From contig QNFE01000002.1 in the NCBI GenBank assembly GCA_003645455.1, positions 1 to 64,000 of the forward strand: a stretch of 64,000 nucleotides of DNA. Reading direction: 5' to 3'. Source of the stretch: Gammaproteobacteria bacterium. Its GTDB lineage: Bacteria; Pseudomonadota; Gammaproteobacteria; QNFE01. The position numbers and the translations under genes are program-made. This document shows, piece by piece, positions 17,525 to 27,103 of the stretch (within the stretch, counting starts at the first letter, position 1; the number at the start of each line of letters is the position of its first letter). The notes beneath the pieces are model-generated. The model was not told where the DNA came from. It saw nothing but the letters and a program-made list of their open reading frames with translations, and did not search any database.

Positions 17525-17554
17525 TTGATTTTAACACTTTATTTATTGTATAAT
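17525..17554 (+). promoter_or_regulatory. promoter of tusA-dsrE2
   Basis: TTGATT, 18 nt, TATAAT, ending 33 nt before the tusA ATG; AAGGAG is the ribosome-binding site. Confidence 0.6.
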
Positions 17555-17587
17555 GGTTTGTTTTTACTTTTTATAAGGAGTTTTATT

Positions 17588-17818
17588 ATGGCAGATTTTG
17601 ATCAAGAATTAGATGCATCGGGCTTGAATTGCCCACTACCAATTTTGCGAGCTAAAAAATCTTTGACATCTATGGATGTAGGACAGGTTTTAAAAATTAT
17701 TGCAACTGATCCTGGTTCTGTAAAAGATTTTGAAGCATTTTCAAACCAAACTGGCAACGAATTATTATCCTCAGGTGAAGAGGGCGGTAAATTTGTTTTT
17801 GCCATTAAAAAATCATAA
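17588..17818 (+). CDS. tusA: TusA-family sulfur carrier protein
   Basis: 76 residues. GLNCPLPILRAKKSL carries the CPxP active-site cysteine that accepts persulfide sulfur. The track start (17525) adds a hydrophobic stretch that is not part of the family; AAGGAG and ATG 17588 fit the known N-terminus. In sulfur oxidisers TusA passes cytoplasmic sulfane sulfur to the DsrEFH/DsrC or Hdr-like machinery. Followed 28 nt later by dsrE2, a typical pairing. Confidence 0.93.
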   Translation: MADFDQELDASGLNCPLPILRAKKSLTSMDVGQVLKIIATDPGSVKDFEAFSNQTGNELLSSGEEGGKFVFAIKKS

Positions 17819-17846
17819 GATTTTTTATTTTTTGAGGTATTAAATT

Positions 17847-18326
17847 ATGGCTAACAAAAAACTGGCAATTATTGCCACCAAAGGCACACTTGACTGGGCT
17901 TATCCGCCTTTTATTTTGGGTTCAACAGCGGCTGCCTTAGGATATGATGTTGAGATTTTCTTTACTTTTTATGGTTTGCAGTTGTTAAAAAAACAACCAG
18001 ATCTTTCTGTATCACCACTTGGCAACCCTGGGATGCCAATGCCGATGGGTATGGATAAGTGGTTTCCGGTAATCGGCACCGCCATCCCTGGAATGCAGGC
18101 GATTATGACGGCAATGATGAAAGCCAAGATGAAAAAGAAAGGTGTCGCCAGCATTGAAGAATTACGCGAGTTATGTGGTGAGGCAGAAGTTAAATTTATC
18201 GCCTGCCAGATGACGGTTGATTTATTTGATATGAATCCTGATGATTTTATGGATGGTGTGGAATATGCAGGAGCCGCTAAATTCTTTGAATTTGCAGGTG
18301 GTGCTGATATATCACTCTACATTTAA
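17847..18326 (+). CDS. dsrE2: DsrE2-like sulfur-transfer protein
   Basis: 159 residues of the DsrE/F/H-like (DrsE superfamily) fold. The N-terminal KKLAIIATKGTLDWAYPPFI and the conserved FIACQMTVDLF, whose Cys is the likely sulfur carrier, match DsrE2. A hydrophobic MPMGMDKWFPVIGTAIPGMQ segment (about residues 65-85) suggests membrane contact, as in other DsrE2. Acts with TusA in the sulfur relay. A strong terminator follows. Confidence 0.88.
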   Translation: MANKKLAIIATKGTLDWAYPPFILGSTAAALGYDVEIFFTFYGLQLLKKQPDLSVSPLGNPGMPMPMGMDKWFPVIGTAIPGMQAIMTAMMKAKMKKKGVASIEELRELCGEAEVKFIACQMTVDLFDMNPDDFMDGVEYAGAAKFFEFAGGADISLYI

Positions 18327-18345
18327 CTTTTATTTTTTTTACATC

Positions 18346-18377
18346 AAAGGCAATTATTATGTATAATTGCCTTTTTT
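18346..18377 (+). terminator. terminator of tusA-dsrE2
   Basis: AAAGGCAATTAT, loop TATGT, ATAATTGCCTTT and a T-rich tail (TTTATTTTTT): 12-bp stem. Confidence 0.9.
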
Positions 18378-18395
18378 ATTTTTTAAACTCATAGA

Positions 18396-20099
18396 ATGCA
18401 ACTTGATGGCAGTCAAATTTTAATTGAATCTTTAAAAGCAGAAAAAGTTAAAACTATTTTTGGTTATCCGGGCGGAGCAGTTTTGCACATCTATGACGAA
18501 TTATCTCGTCACCAAGATCTTCAACATATTTTAACCCGTCACGAACAAGGGGCAACCCATGCCGCCGATGGTTTTGCTCGTGCCACAGGCGAGGTGGGGG
18601 TGGCTTTATTAACCTCAGGTCCTGGGGCTACCAATGCTGTCACAGCTCTGGCGACAGCTTATATGGATTCCATTCCAATTGTAGTTATCACCGGACAAGT
18701 AATGAGCCACTTTATCGGCTCGGATGCTTTTCAAGAGGCAGATATAACAGGAATTACTCGCCCTTGTGTTAAACACAACTATTTAATAAAAGATATAAAT
18801 GATATTGCCCCTACTATAAAAAAGGCTTTTTATATCGCCAAAACTGGCAGACCAGGTCCGGTGTTAATTGATATTCCCAAGGATCTCACTGCACCTGCTT
18901 TAAAGACAAATTTTACCTATCCAAAAAATATAAATATTCGCTCTTACAAACCAAACACCACAGGCAACCCTCGCCAAATTAAAAAAGCTTTGGAGCAGAT
19001 TAAAAAAGCCAAAAAACCAATTATTTATTATGGTGGTGGTGTAGTCTTGGCTAATGCCGATAAAGAATTACGAGAATTTGCTAAAAAAATAAACTCACCT
19101 GTAACCAGCACCCTGATGGGTCTTGGGGCTTTTGACAGCACTGATGAATTGTTTGTAGGTATGCTTGGCATGCACGGCACCTATGAGGCGAATATGGCGA
19201 TGCATGAGTGTGATACCCTAATCGCTATCGGTGCACGTTTTGATGACCGGGTCACAGGCGAGGTGGAACATTTTTGTCCGCAAGCGACGATTATTCATAT
19301 TGACATAGATCCATCATCAATTTCAAAAAATGTCCAAGTGGATACCCCTATTGTCGGTGATGTCAAACAAGTCTTAACAATTTTTAACAAAAATTTTGCT
19401 AGCAAAAAATCGACAAGCCATCAAAAATGGTGGCAAGATATTCAAAAATGGCGAAAATCAGATTGCCTAAAATATAACAAAAAATCAGATAGAATAAAAC
19501 CACAAGCGGTGGTGGAGGCATTAAGTGAGATTGCCCCGGATGCAATAGTAGCAACAGATGTCGGACAACACCAAATGTTTGCTGCCCAATTTTTCAAATT
19601 CAACAGAAATCGCCAATTTTTAACCTCTGGTGGCTTAGGCACAATGGGTTATGGGTTGCCTGCGGCCATAGGAGCTGCGGTGGCAAAACCTAAATCTGAT
19701 ATAGCACTGATTACCGGGGACGGCAGTATTCAAATGTGTATCCAAGAGTTAGCAACTTGTTTTCAATATGGACTACCCATCAAAATTATAAATCTTAATA
19801 ATAGCTTTCTTGGAATGGTTCGTCAATGGCAAGAGTTTTTTTATGATGAAACATATAGCCAAACCCCTTTAAATCACAATCCAGATTTTGTTAAATTGGC
19901 GGAAAGTTATGGACATATTGGAATAAGAATTACAAAACCTGCTGATGTTCGCCCAGCATTAAAAAAAGCTTTTGCCATCAAAGACAAATTAGTTTTTATG
20001 GATTTTTTAACCGATCAAACTGAAAACGTATATCCTATGATAGTCGCAGGCAAAGGACACCACGAGATGCAACTATCACCTGAATCTGCCCTATTATGA
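18396..20099 (+). CDS. ilvB: acetolactate synthase large subunit
   Basis: 567 residues, ThDP- and FAD-dependent. The N-terminal [15 protein letters not shown] holds the catalytic Glu environment ([15 protein letters not shown]), and [29 protein letters not shown] is the ThDP-binding motif. Makes acetolactate/acetohydroxybutyrate, the first common step to Val, Leu and Ile. Overlaps ilvH by ATGA. Whether it is called ilvB, ilvI or ilvG is arbitrary here. Confidence 0.95.
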   Translation: MQLDGSQILIESLKAEKVKTIFGYPGGAVLHIYDELSRHQDLQHILTRHEQGATHAADGFARATGEVGVALLTSGPGATNAVTALATAYMDSIPIVVITGQVMSHFIGSDAFQEADITGITRPCVKHNYLIKDINDIAPTIKKAFYIAKTGRPGPVLIDIPKDLTAPALKTNFTYPKNINIRSYKPNTTGNPRQIKKALEQIKKAKKPIIYYGGGVVLANADKELREFAKKINSPVTSTLMGLGAFDSTDELFVGMLGMHGTYEANMAMHECDTLIAIGARFDDRVTGEVEHFCPQATIIHIDIDPSSISKNVQVDTPIVGDVKQVLTIFNKNFASKKSTSHQKWWQDIQKWRKSDCLKYNKKSDRIKPQAVVEALSEIAPDAIVATDVGQHQMFAAQFFKFNRNRQFLTSGGLGTMGYGLPAAIGAAVAKPKSDIALITGDGSIQMCIQELATCFQYGLPIKIINLNNSFLGMVRQWQEFFYDETYSQTPLNHNPDFVKLAESYGHIGIRITKPADVRPALKKAFAIKDKLVFMDFLTDQTENVYPMIVAGKGHHEMQLSPESALL

Positions 20100-20584
20100 A
20101 AAGACATATCTTAGCAATTTTAATGGAAAACGAATCAGGAGCATTAGCACGAGTCGCAAGCCTATTCGCTGCTCGTGGTTATAATATTGAATCTCTGACT
20201 GTGGCAAAAACCCATGATAATACTCTGTCTCGTATGACGATAGTAACCTGTGGTTCCACCCAAATTATTGAACAAATCTGCAAACAACTCAACAAACTAA
20301 TTGATGTTGTGCATATCCGTAATTTAACCGACTCCGATCACATTGAACGTGAAATGATGTTAATCAAAGTCAATGCCAATGCCAAAACAAGAGATGAGAT
20401 ATATCGTTTAACCAGCATATTCAGAGCAGATATTGTTGATGTATCAGCCACAACATTTGTTATCAATATCACAGGCAGAAGCAGTAAATTAGACGCCTTC
20501 ATCCGGGCCGTAGGCTCCGACAACATCAAAGAAATTGTGAGATCAGGAGTCACAGGCATCATCCGCGGCAAAAATATTCTTTGA
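20096..20584 (+). CDS. ilvH: acetolactate synthase regulatory (small) subunit
   Basis: 162 residues. An ACT domain ([31 protein letters not shown]) followed by the C-terminal IlvH domain. Binds valine and activates the large subunit. ATGA overlap with ilvB. The usual next gene, ilvC, is displaced by about 3 kb of accessory DNA. Confidence 0.95.
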   Translation: MKRHILAILMENESGALARVASLFAARGYNIESLTVAKTHDNTLSRMTIVTCGSTQIIEQICKQLNKLIDVVHIRNLTDSDHIEREMMLIKVNANAKTRDEIYRLTSIFRADIVDVSATTFVINITGRSSKLDAFIRAVGSDNIKEIVRSGVTGIIRGKNIL

Positions 20585-20609
20585 TAGATTGTCGCCACCA
20601 AAGTTAATA

Positions 20610-21464
20610 ATGGAAAAACAAAAAACTGACAAAAAAGATAATTCTATTGTTCTTTTTAATCAAAAACAAGTTCGCAGACATTGGGACGATGAAAAAGAGA
20701 TTTGGTATTTTTCTGTTGTAGATGTAATTGAAATTTTAACAGAAAGTCCACGTCCTAGAAAATATTGGAATGCTCTAAAAACAAAATTATCAGAAGAAGG
20801 GAGTCAGTTGTCCCAAAAATTGGGACAACTGAAAATGAAATCTTCTGATGGCAAATTTTATAAAACAGATGTAGCAGATACAGAAAATATCCTCAGACTT
20901 ATTCAATCTATTCCCTCTCCTAAGGCAGAACCTTTTAAATTGTGGCTTGCAAAAGTAGGACACGAAAGAATTGAAGAAACCGAAGACCCAGAACTTGCCT
21001 TTGATAGAGCTATGCAAACATATCTTAAAAAGGGCTATTCCAAAGAATGGATAAACCAAAGACTCAAAAGCATTGAAATAAGAAAAGAGCTCACCGACGA
21101 GTGGCAAACAAGAGGAGTTAAAGAAGGTTTGGAATATGCTATTTTAACAGATGAAATAACAAAAGCATGGGCCGATAAATCAATCAAAGAATACAAGAAT
21201 TTTAAAAATTTAAAAAAACAAAATTTACGAGATAATATGACAAACCTTGAGTTGGTTTTAAATATGTTAGCAGAAGCATCTACGACAGAAATTTCTAAAA
21301 AACAACAACCAAAAAATCTTAATCAAAACAAACTGGTAGCTCAAAAAGGTGGAAATGCCGCTAAACAAGCTAGAATTTCAATTGAAAAACAAACAGGTGA
21401 GAGTATCATCTCTTCGCAAAATGCAAGATATTTACAAAACAAAGAGAAGAAAAAACTAAAATGA
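20610..21464 (+). CDS. Bro-N domain protein (phage antirepressor/DinD-like)
   Basis: 284 residues. An N-terminal Bro-N fold (IVLFNQKQVRRHWDDEKEIW, WYFSVVDVIEILTESPRPRKYW) is followed by a helical middle and a C-terminal AKQARISIEKQTGESIISSQNA segment seen in DinD-like proteins. Family roles include DNA-damage response and phage antirepression; the precise role is unknown. The track start at 20589 is a TTG; ATG 20610 (MEKQKTDK) is preferred. Its TGA stop is completed by the first two bases of the repeat end at 21463; before insertion the frame would have ended one codon later, at TAA. Confidence 0.75.
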   Translation: MEKQKTDKKDNSIVLFNQKQVRRHWDDEKEIWYFSVVDVIEILTESPRPRKYWNALKTKLSEEGSQLSQKLGQLKMKSSDGKFYKTDVADTENILRLIQSIPSPKAEPFKLWLAKVGHERIEETEDPELAFDRAMQTYLKKGYSKEWINQRLKSIEIRKELTDEWQTRGVKEGLEYAILTDEITKAWADKSIKEYKNFKNLKKQNLRDNMTNLELVLNMLAEASTTEISKKQQPKNLNQNKLVAQKGGNAAKQARISIEKQTGESIISSQNARYLQNKEKKKLK

Positions 21465-22777
21465 GATCTTTGCATAAATCAAGTAATATTTAGATGATGT
21501 ATAAAATAATGAAAAAATTATCTCAAAATATCATCATCTATAAAACAGCAGACGGAAAGTCCGCAGTATCTTTGTATGCCAAAAATGGGAATATTTGGAT
21601 GAACCAAAATCAAATTGCAGAACTTTTTGACACCTCCGTCCCAAATATTAGTATTCACACCAAAAACATAACAGAAGAGGGAGAGTTAAGCCAAAATTCA
21701 GTTGTTAAAGATTACTTAACAACTGCCTCTGATGGAAAAAATTATAATGTAACTTTTTATTCGTTAGAGATGATTTTGGCGATTGGTTTCCGGGTAAAAA
21801 GTAAAAAAGGTACACAATTTCGAAAATGGGCAAATGAAAACCTTAAAGAATTTATGGTTAAGGGTTTTTTGATAGATTCTGAAAGGCTCAAAAATCCTGA
21901 TGGACGAGCAAGTTATTTTGAAGAATTACTCGCTCAAATTCGAGATATTCGCTCCTCTGAAAAAATTTTTTACCAAAAAGTCAGAGATTTATTGTCACTA
22001 AGTAGTGATTATGACTCTACGGACAAAGCAACTCAAATGTTTTTTGCAGAAACCCAAAACAAAATTTTATATGCCATTACAGGACAAACTGCGGCAGAGA
22101 TTATCTCAAATCGTGCCGATGAAAAAAAACTAAATATGGCACTGACAAATTGGCAGGGAAAGATTGTCCGAAAACAGGACATTTTTATTTCAAAAAATTA
22201 TTTGAATCACGATGAGTTGGATAGTTTAAATCGTTTTGTAACCGTGTTTTTGGAAACAGCGGAGTTGCGAGCGAAAGATGAAAAGGATATTACAATTTCT
22301 TTTTGGCAAGAAAATATTGACAAAATCATTGAACTGAATAATAAAAAATTACTTAGTTATAAGGGGAGTGTTTCAAATAAAGAAATGGAAAAACTGGTTT
22401 CAAAAATGTATGAAAAATTTAATAATAATCGGAGAAAAGAGCAGATGATTTTGGCAGACAAACAAGATTTAAAAGAGCTTGAAGCTTTTGAAAAAAATAT
22501 CAAAAAATTTAATTCTTAAAAAATAATATGACTACAAAATTAAATTTTCTCAAAGAATATAAACAATATTATGCTGCAAAAAATTTACCTGTAATTATTG
22601 AATTTGGTAAAACCCCATATCTTACCATCAAAAAACAAGGAGAGCCTACGGGAGAAAAATTTACCAAAGCAGTTGAATCCTTATGTCCAACAGCCTATTC
22701 TATGGAATTAAAAAAATTTATAAAAATGCACTATTTTCTGTATTTTCTAAACAGCACTTGTTTTATGCAAAGGTCTC
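21463..22777. mobile_element. 1.3-kb composite element: GAGACC-family ends enclosing a RhuM gene and a GyrI-like fragment
   Basis: Left end GAGATCTTTGCATAAATCAA at 21463-21482; right ~66 bp (TTTATAAAAATGCACTATTT to GCAAAGGTCTC, ending 22777) is the right half of the standard MITE. The flanks are perfect 5-bp repeats, AAAAT at 21458-21462 and 22778-22782, the same duplication length as the simple copies. So the whole 1315 bp behaves as one inserted unit. No transposase inside. Confidence 0.7.
21494..22519 (+). CDS. RhuM-family protein
   Basis: 341 residues, full length for the virulence RhuM family. Typical segments are present: WMNQNQIAELFDTSVPNISI near the N-terminus (wHTH-like), VTFYSLEMILAIGFRVKSKK, FRKWANENLKEFMVKGF and the QNKILYAITGQTAAEII region. 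The biochemical role of the family is not established; it is often found on islands and near restriction genes. ATG 21509 is an alternative start. It lies inside the composite repeat element and reads in the same direction as the ilv genes. Confidence 0.82.
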   Translation: MMYKIMKKLSQNIIIYKTADGKSAVSLYAKNGNIWMNQNQIAELFDTSVPNISIHTKNITEEGELSQNSVVKDYLTTASDGKNYNVTFYSLEMILAIGFRVKSKKGTQFRKWANENLKEFMVKGFLIDSERLKNPDGRASYFEELLAQIRDIRSSEKIFYQKVRDLLSLSSDYDSTDKATQMFFAETQNKILYAITGQTAAEIISNRADEKKLNMALTNWQGKIVRKQDIFISKNYLNHDELDSLNRFVTVFLETAELRAKDEKDITISFWQENIDKIIELNNKKLLSYKGSVSNKEMEKLVSKMYEKFNNNRRKEQMILADKQDLKELEAFEKNIKKFNS

Positions 22778-22806
22778 AAAATATTAAAAAAATCAACACC
22801 TTATAA
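22528..22806 (+). pseudogene. truncated GyrI-like domain gene
   Basis: The first ~62 residues (KYAAK-type start, LPVIIEFGKTPYLTIKKQGE, KAVESLCPTAYSMELKKF) resemble the N-terminal third of GyrI-like small-molecule-binding proteins of ~200 residues. From about base 22713 the frame reads repeat sequence (KMHYFLYFLNSTCFMQRSQ). The gene therefore lost its 3' two thirds at the edge of the right repeat half. Confidence 0.65.
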
Positions 22807-22815
22807 ATTTATTTG

Positions 22816-22824
22816 TGCTATAAT
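22816..22824 (+). promoter_or_regulatory. extended -10 promoter before the YHYH gene
   Basis: TGCTATAAT (TG-n-TATAAT), about 94 nt before the ATG at 22918. A degenerate repeat copy lies in between and would be transcribed as leader. Confidence 0.4.
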
Positions 22825-22834
22825 ATGACTTTTT

Positions 22835-22895
22835 GAGACTTTTACAAAAATCAAGTTATATTTTTTTATGTGTTCTTGATTTGTGCAAAGGTTTT
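22835..22895. repeat. degenerate short copy of the GAGACC repeat
   Basis: GAGACTTTTACAAAAATCAA at the left and TTGATTTGTGCAAAGGTTTT at the right, inverted and only ~20 nt apart; interior almost gone. No clear flanking duplication. Confidence 0.6.
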
Positions 22896-22917
22896 TATTG
22901 TTTTTTAGGAGTTAGTT

Positions 22918-23235
22918 ATGAATAAGTATAAAATATTATTATCCGTATTTTTGTTTTCAATTTTTGCATTTAATGTATCATTTGCCCACAAAGGCGGTTT
23001 AGATAAAAATGGTGGTCATACAAACAAAGCAGACAATAAATATCATTGCCACTCTGATAAATGTTTTGCGGCAAAAGGTGAAAAAAGAAAAGATGTGGAA
23101 GCTGAAAAAAAGGTAAAGAAACAGGAAGCAAAGGCTGATAAAAAAGCCAAGAAGAAAGAGGCAAAAGCTGCCAAAAAAAACAAGAAGCAAGAAAAAAAGG
23201 CTGGGAAAAAATCAAAGAAAAAGAATAAAAAATAA
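22918..23235 (+). CDS. exported YHYH-type protein with Lys-rich tail
   Basis: 105 residues. A signal peptide (MNKYKILLSVFLFSIFAFNVSFA) is followed by HKGGLDKNGGHTNKADNKYHCH, the His/Gly pattern of YHYH-type domains and a possible metal site (three His and two Cys close together). The C-terminal half is almost only Lys, Ala and Glu (KKVKKQEAKADKKAKKKEA). Function unknown. AGGAG precedes the ATG. Confidence 0.7.
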   Translation: MNKYKILLSVFLFSIFAFNVSFAHKGGLDKNGGHTNKADNKYHCHSDKCFAAKGEKRKDVEAEKKVKKQEAKADKKAKKKEAKAAKKNKKQEKKAGKKSKKKNKK

Positions 23236-23251
23236 TTTTTCTTTCTCTGTC

Positions 23252-23290
23252 AATCTGTTGATTGTTATGTTTATTATCAATCAACAGATT
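23252..23290 (+). terminator. long hairpin after the YHYH gene
   Basis: AATCTGTTGATTG pairs perfectly with CAATCAACAGATT (13 bp, 13-nt loop). It lacks a long T-run, so termination is probable but not certain. The rest of 23291-23537 shows only a small TTTACCA-CTAC-TGGTAAA hairpin and an AT-rich stretch before ilvC. Confidence 0.6.
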
Positions 23291-23525
23291 TAAAACCTAC
23301 GGCACAAAACATTGTAATCGTTGCCAACGAATTGCCTAACTCATGCACAATTTGATTATGATAAATCATTAAAACAGCAACTTTACCACTACTGGTAAAT
23401 TTACTACTTTACTAATCATCGCAGTTATTCAAAGCTCCTTAAAATCTCATCAGTTAAGTTTTTTTTAAAATTTTAAAATTTATTTTTAAAAAAGAGTAAA
23501 ATAGGCGAGTTAATTTAATTTTTAG

Positions 23526-24554
<1,029 letters not shown>

Positions 24555-24584
24555 AACAAGAATTAAATCCAAAATTAAATAAAA

Positions 24585-25829
24585 ATGTCTTTAATAGTTG
24601 TGGGGCTAAACCACAATAGTGCTCCGGTAAATATTCGCGAGAAGATAAATTTTAGCGAGGCACAATTGCAGCGAGCGTATGGGGAATTATTAAAAATCAG
24701 CCAAATCAAAGCGGTTTTAATAATCTCAACTTGCAATAGGACTGAAATCTATGCCAATTCAAATCAAGATGGCATCGATATAATTATCCGCAAATTATAT
24801 GAGTTTCATAATCTCTCGGCTCATCAAATTGTGCCTTACCTTTTTTCTTACCAAAACAACGAGGCAATAAATCATCTTTTTGGGGTTTGTTGTGGTTTGG
24901 ATTCTTTGATTCTCGGCGAGCCACAAATTTTAGGACAGGTAAAAGCAGCTTTTAAAACCGCTTGTCAATATGATGCCATTAATTCGTATTTTTATAAATT
25001 ATTTGAATGCAGCTTTGCCACCGCCAAATTAGTGCGAACCAAAACTGCCATCGGCGCTAACCCTGTCTCGGTGGCTTTTGCTGCGGTGTCTCTTGCTAAA
25101 CAAATTTTTGGTGGATTGGAGCAATATACCGCTTTGATGATTGGTGCAGGCGAGACGGTTGAGTTGGCAATATCTCACTTGAAAAAAAATAAAATTAAAA
25201 ATATCATCATTGCTAATCGCACTTATGAAAAAGCTCAAAAGCTTGCCAAAACCTGCGATGGACAAGCTATTATTATCAAAAATATTCCAGATTATCTCTT
25301 ACAAGCTGATATTATTATCTCCTCCACAGCATCACAACTACCATTGCTTGGCAAAGGAGCGGTTGAAAGTGCCCTGAAAGCTCGCAAACATAAACCGATG
25401 TTTATGGTTGATATTGCCGTGCCTCGTGATATTGAAGAGCAGGTTAATGAATTAGATGATGTATTTTTATATACGGTTGATGATTTGCAGGATATTATTA
25501 CCGAAAACCAAAAATCTCGCCAAACCGCCGCCATAGAGGCACAAAAATATATATATCTTGCAGTTGATGACTTTTTAAAAACAGAAAAATCTTTGTCCGC
25601 AACAGACACCATAAAAAATATGCGTGCCAATATCAATAACATAGCAGATGAAGTTATGGCAAAAAATAATCAAAAAATAGATGAGGGGCAAAAAAAATTA
25701 TTAGAACAATTTAGCCGCAATCTTGTCAATAAAATTATGCACCAACCGACAATATCTTTAAAACAAGCTGCTGTTGATGATAATCAAGATTTAATCCAAG
25801 CAGTCAATAAAATATTTAATTTAACTTGA
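24585..25829 (+). CDS. hemA: glutamyl-tRNA reductase
   Basis: 414 residues. The N-terminal GLNHNSAPVNIREKI, the catalytic ISTCNRTEIYA (Cys nucleophile) and GLDSLILGEPQILGQVK segments are followed by an NADPH-binding domain (MIGAGETVELAISHL, IIANRT) and a dimerisation helix. First committed step of haem synthesis by the C5 route. The TGA stop is made of one genomic T and the first GA of the MITE at 25828; the right flank shows that the original stop was TAG. Confidence 0.95.
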   Translation: MSLIVVGLNHNSAPVNIREKINFSEAQLQRAYGELLKISQIKAVLIISTCNRTEIYANSNQDGIDIIIRKLYEFHNLSAHQIVPYLFSYQNNEAINHLFGVCCGLDSLILGEPQILGQVKAAFKTACQYDAINSYFYKLFECSFATAKLVRTKTAIGANPVSVAFAAVSLAKQIFGGLEQYTALMIGAGETVELAISHLKKNKIKNIIIANRTYEKAQKLAKTCDGQAIIIKNIPDYLLQADIIISSTASQLPLLGKGAVESALKARKHKPMFMVDIAVPRDIEEQVNELDDVFLYTVDDLQDIITENQKSRQTAAIEAQKYIYLAVDDFLKTEKSLSATDTIKNMRANINNIADEVMAKNNQKIDEGQKKLLEQFSRNLVNKIMHQPTISLKQAAVDDNQDLIQAVNKIFNLT

Positions 25830-26001
25830 GACCTTTGCATAAATCAAGTGCTGTTTAGAGAATGCAGAAAATAGTGCATTTTTATAGCAAAAATGAGGAA
25901 AATGGTAAGTCCTTTGGAGTTTCTCGCTACGCTCGTGATGACGAATTTTTGCTATGAAAAGGTGTGTTTTATAAATTGTGCTTGAATTATGCAAAGGTCT
26001 C
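25828..26001. mobile_element. GAGACC-family MITE (174 bp) with AACTT duplication
   Basis: Ends GAGACCTTTGCATAAATCAA and inverse, flanked by AACTT at 25823-25827 and 26002-26006. Long class with a second inverted pair inside (TATAGCAAAAAT / AATTTTTGCTAT) and an internal GCTACGCTCGTGATGACGA word shared with the other repeat family. The track ORF 25821-26003 is this element. Confidence 0.92.
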
Positions 26002-26022
26002 AACTTAGCTTAGTAAAAATTT

Positions 26023-27090
26023 ATGCAATCAAGAATATTAGGTTTTGATGTTGCCCGAGCATTTGCCATATTTGGGATGGTAATAGTTAATTTTAAAATT
26101 GTTATGGGGGCAACGACAGGCAGTGCTTTTTTAATTTGGTTTGCCGGCATTTTTCATGGCAGAGCATCGGCATTGTTTGTGGTTTTAGCAGGTATTGGCA
26201 TTGCTTTTTTAACAAAAAAAGCCCACTCCTGTCAAGATCTGACTCTGATACTTGCTAAGAGAAAAGCTTTGATAAAACGTGGGTTGCTGTTGATTATCAT
26301 AGGTTTGGCTTATACTCCAATTTGGCCGGCTGATATTTTACATTTTTACGGTTTTTATTTTTTAATCGCATCATTTTTATTCAATTTAAGTGATAAAAAA
26401 TTATTAATTTTGACTGCTTTTGTTGCTCTTATGTTTCCGGTTTTATTGATGTTATTTGATTATAATGCCAACTGGGATTGGAGCGCTCTTACCTATCATC
26501 AATTATGGACTTTTGATGGACTCGTCAGAAGAATATTTTTTAATGGTTTTCATCCAGTTTTTCCTTGGGTTTCATTTTTGTTGCTTGGCATTTGGTTAGG
26601 GCGACAAAACCTATTAGATAAAAATAAACGGAAACAATTATTGAAATATTCTTTGATTATATGGATAACAACGGAATTATTTTTTTGGACTCTTAATTTG
26701 TGGTTGAGTTATAATCTTGCCGATAATATAGGTTTGCTTTTGACTACATCAGTTATTCCACCAATGCCACAATATATCATAGCCGCCAGCAGCTTGGCAA
26801 TTGTTTTAATTATTATCAGTTTAAATGTATCAGAAAAATATTCCAACAATATTGTAGTAAAATATTTTTACCAAACAGGGCAGATGTCTTTGACACTATA
26901 TGTAGCTCATGTAATTATAGGTATGAGTATTTTGGACTATTTAAATTTGTTAAAAAATCAGACAATTGAACTTGCTTTGTTTAGTGTTTTATCTTTTTGT
27001 ATTTTTGCTGTAATGTTTAGTGTTGTTTGGTTAAAATATTTTAAGGTCGGACCATTAGAATGGTTTTTTAGAAAAATAATCAACCTTTGA
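26023..27090 (+). CDS. DUF418/acyltransferase-like integral membrane protein
   Basis: 355 residues, about ten hydrophobic segments. The start RILGFDVARAFAIFGMVIVNF resembles the HGSNAT/DUF1624 acyltransferase entry helix, and the C-terminal TGQMSLTLYVAHVIIGMSIL is like the DUF418 helix. Such proteins are thought to transfer acyl groups across the inner membrane; the substrate is unknown. 13 nt before rsmD. Confidence 0.7.
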   Translation: MQSRILGFDVARAFAIFGMVIVNFKIVMGATTGSAFLIWFAGIFHGRASALFVVLAGIGIAFLTKKAHSCQDLTLILAKRKALIKRGLLLIIIGLAYTPIWPADILHFYGFYFLIASFLFNLSDKKLLILTAFVALMFPVLLMLFDYNANWDWSALTYHQLWTFDGLVRRIFFNGFHPVFPWVSFLLLGIWLGRQNLLDKNKRKQLLKYSLIIWITTELFFWTLNLWLSYNLADNIGLLLTTSVIPPMPQYIIAASSLAIVLIIISLNVSEKYSNNIVVKYFYQTGQMSLTLYVAHVIIGMSILDYLNLLKNQTIELALFSVLSFCIFAVMFSVVWLKYFKVGPLEWFFRKIINL

Positions 27091-27103
27091 ATTATTTGGG
27101 CTT

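Noticed and set aside
22999-23284. two hydrophobic minus-strand ORFs opposite the YHYH gene
   Set aside because: Antisense of Lys-rich codons always reads as Phe/Leu; shadows.
23381-23420. possible attenuator upstream of ilvC (TTTACCA-CTAC-TGGTAAA and a short MHNLIMINH ORF)
   Set aside because: Too few branched-chain codons and no terminator/antiterminator pair.
25821-26003. 60-residue minus-strand ORF MRPLHNSSTIYK...
   Set aside because: It is the 25828 repeat element read end to end. The same MRPLHNSSTIY frame recurs in other copies, no SD, no conserved function.
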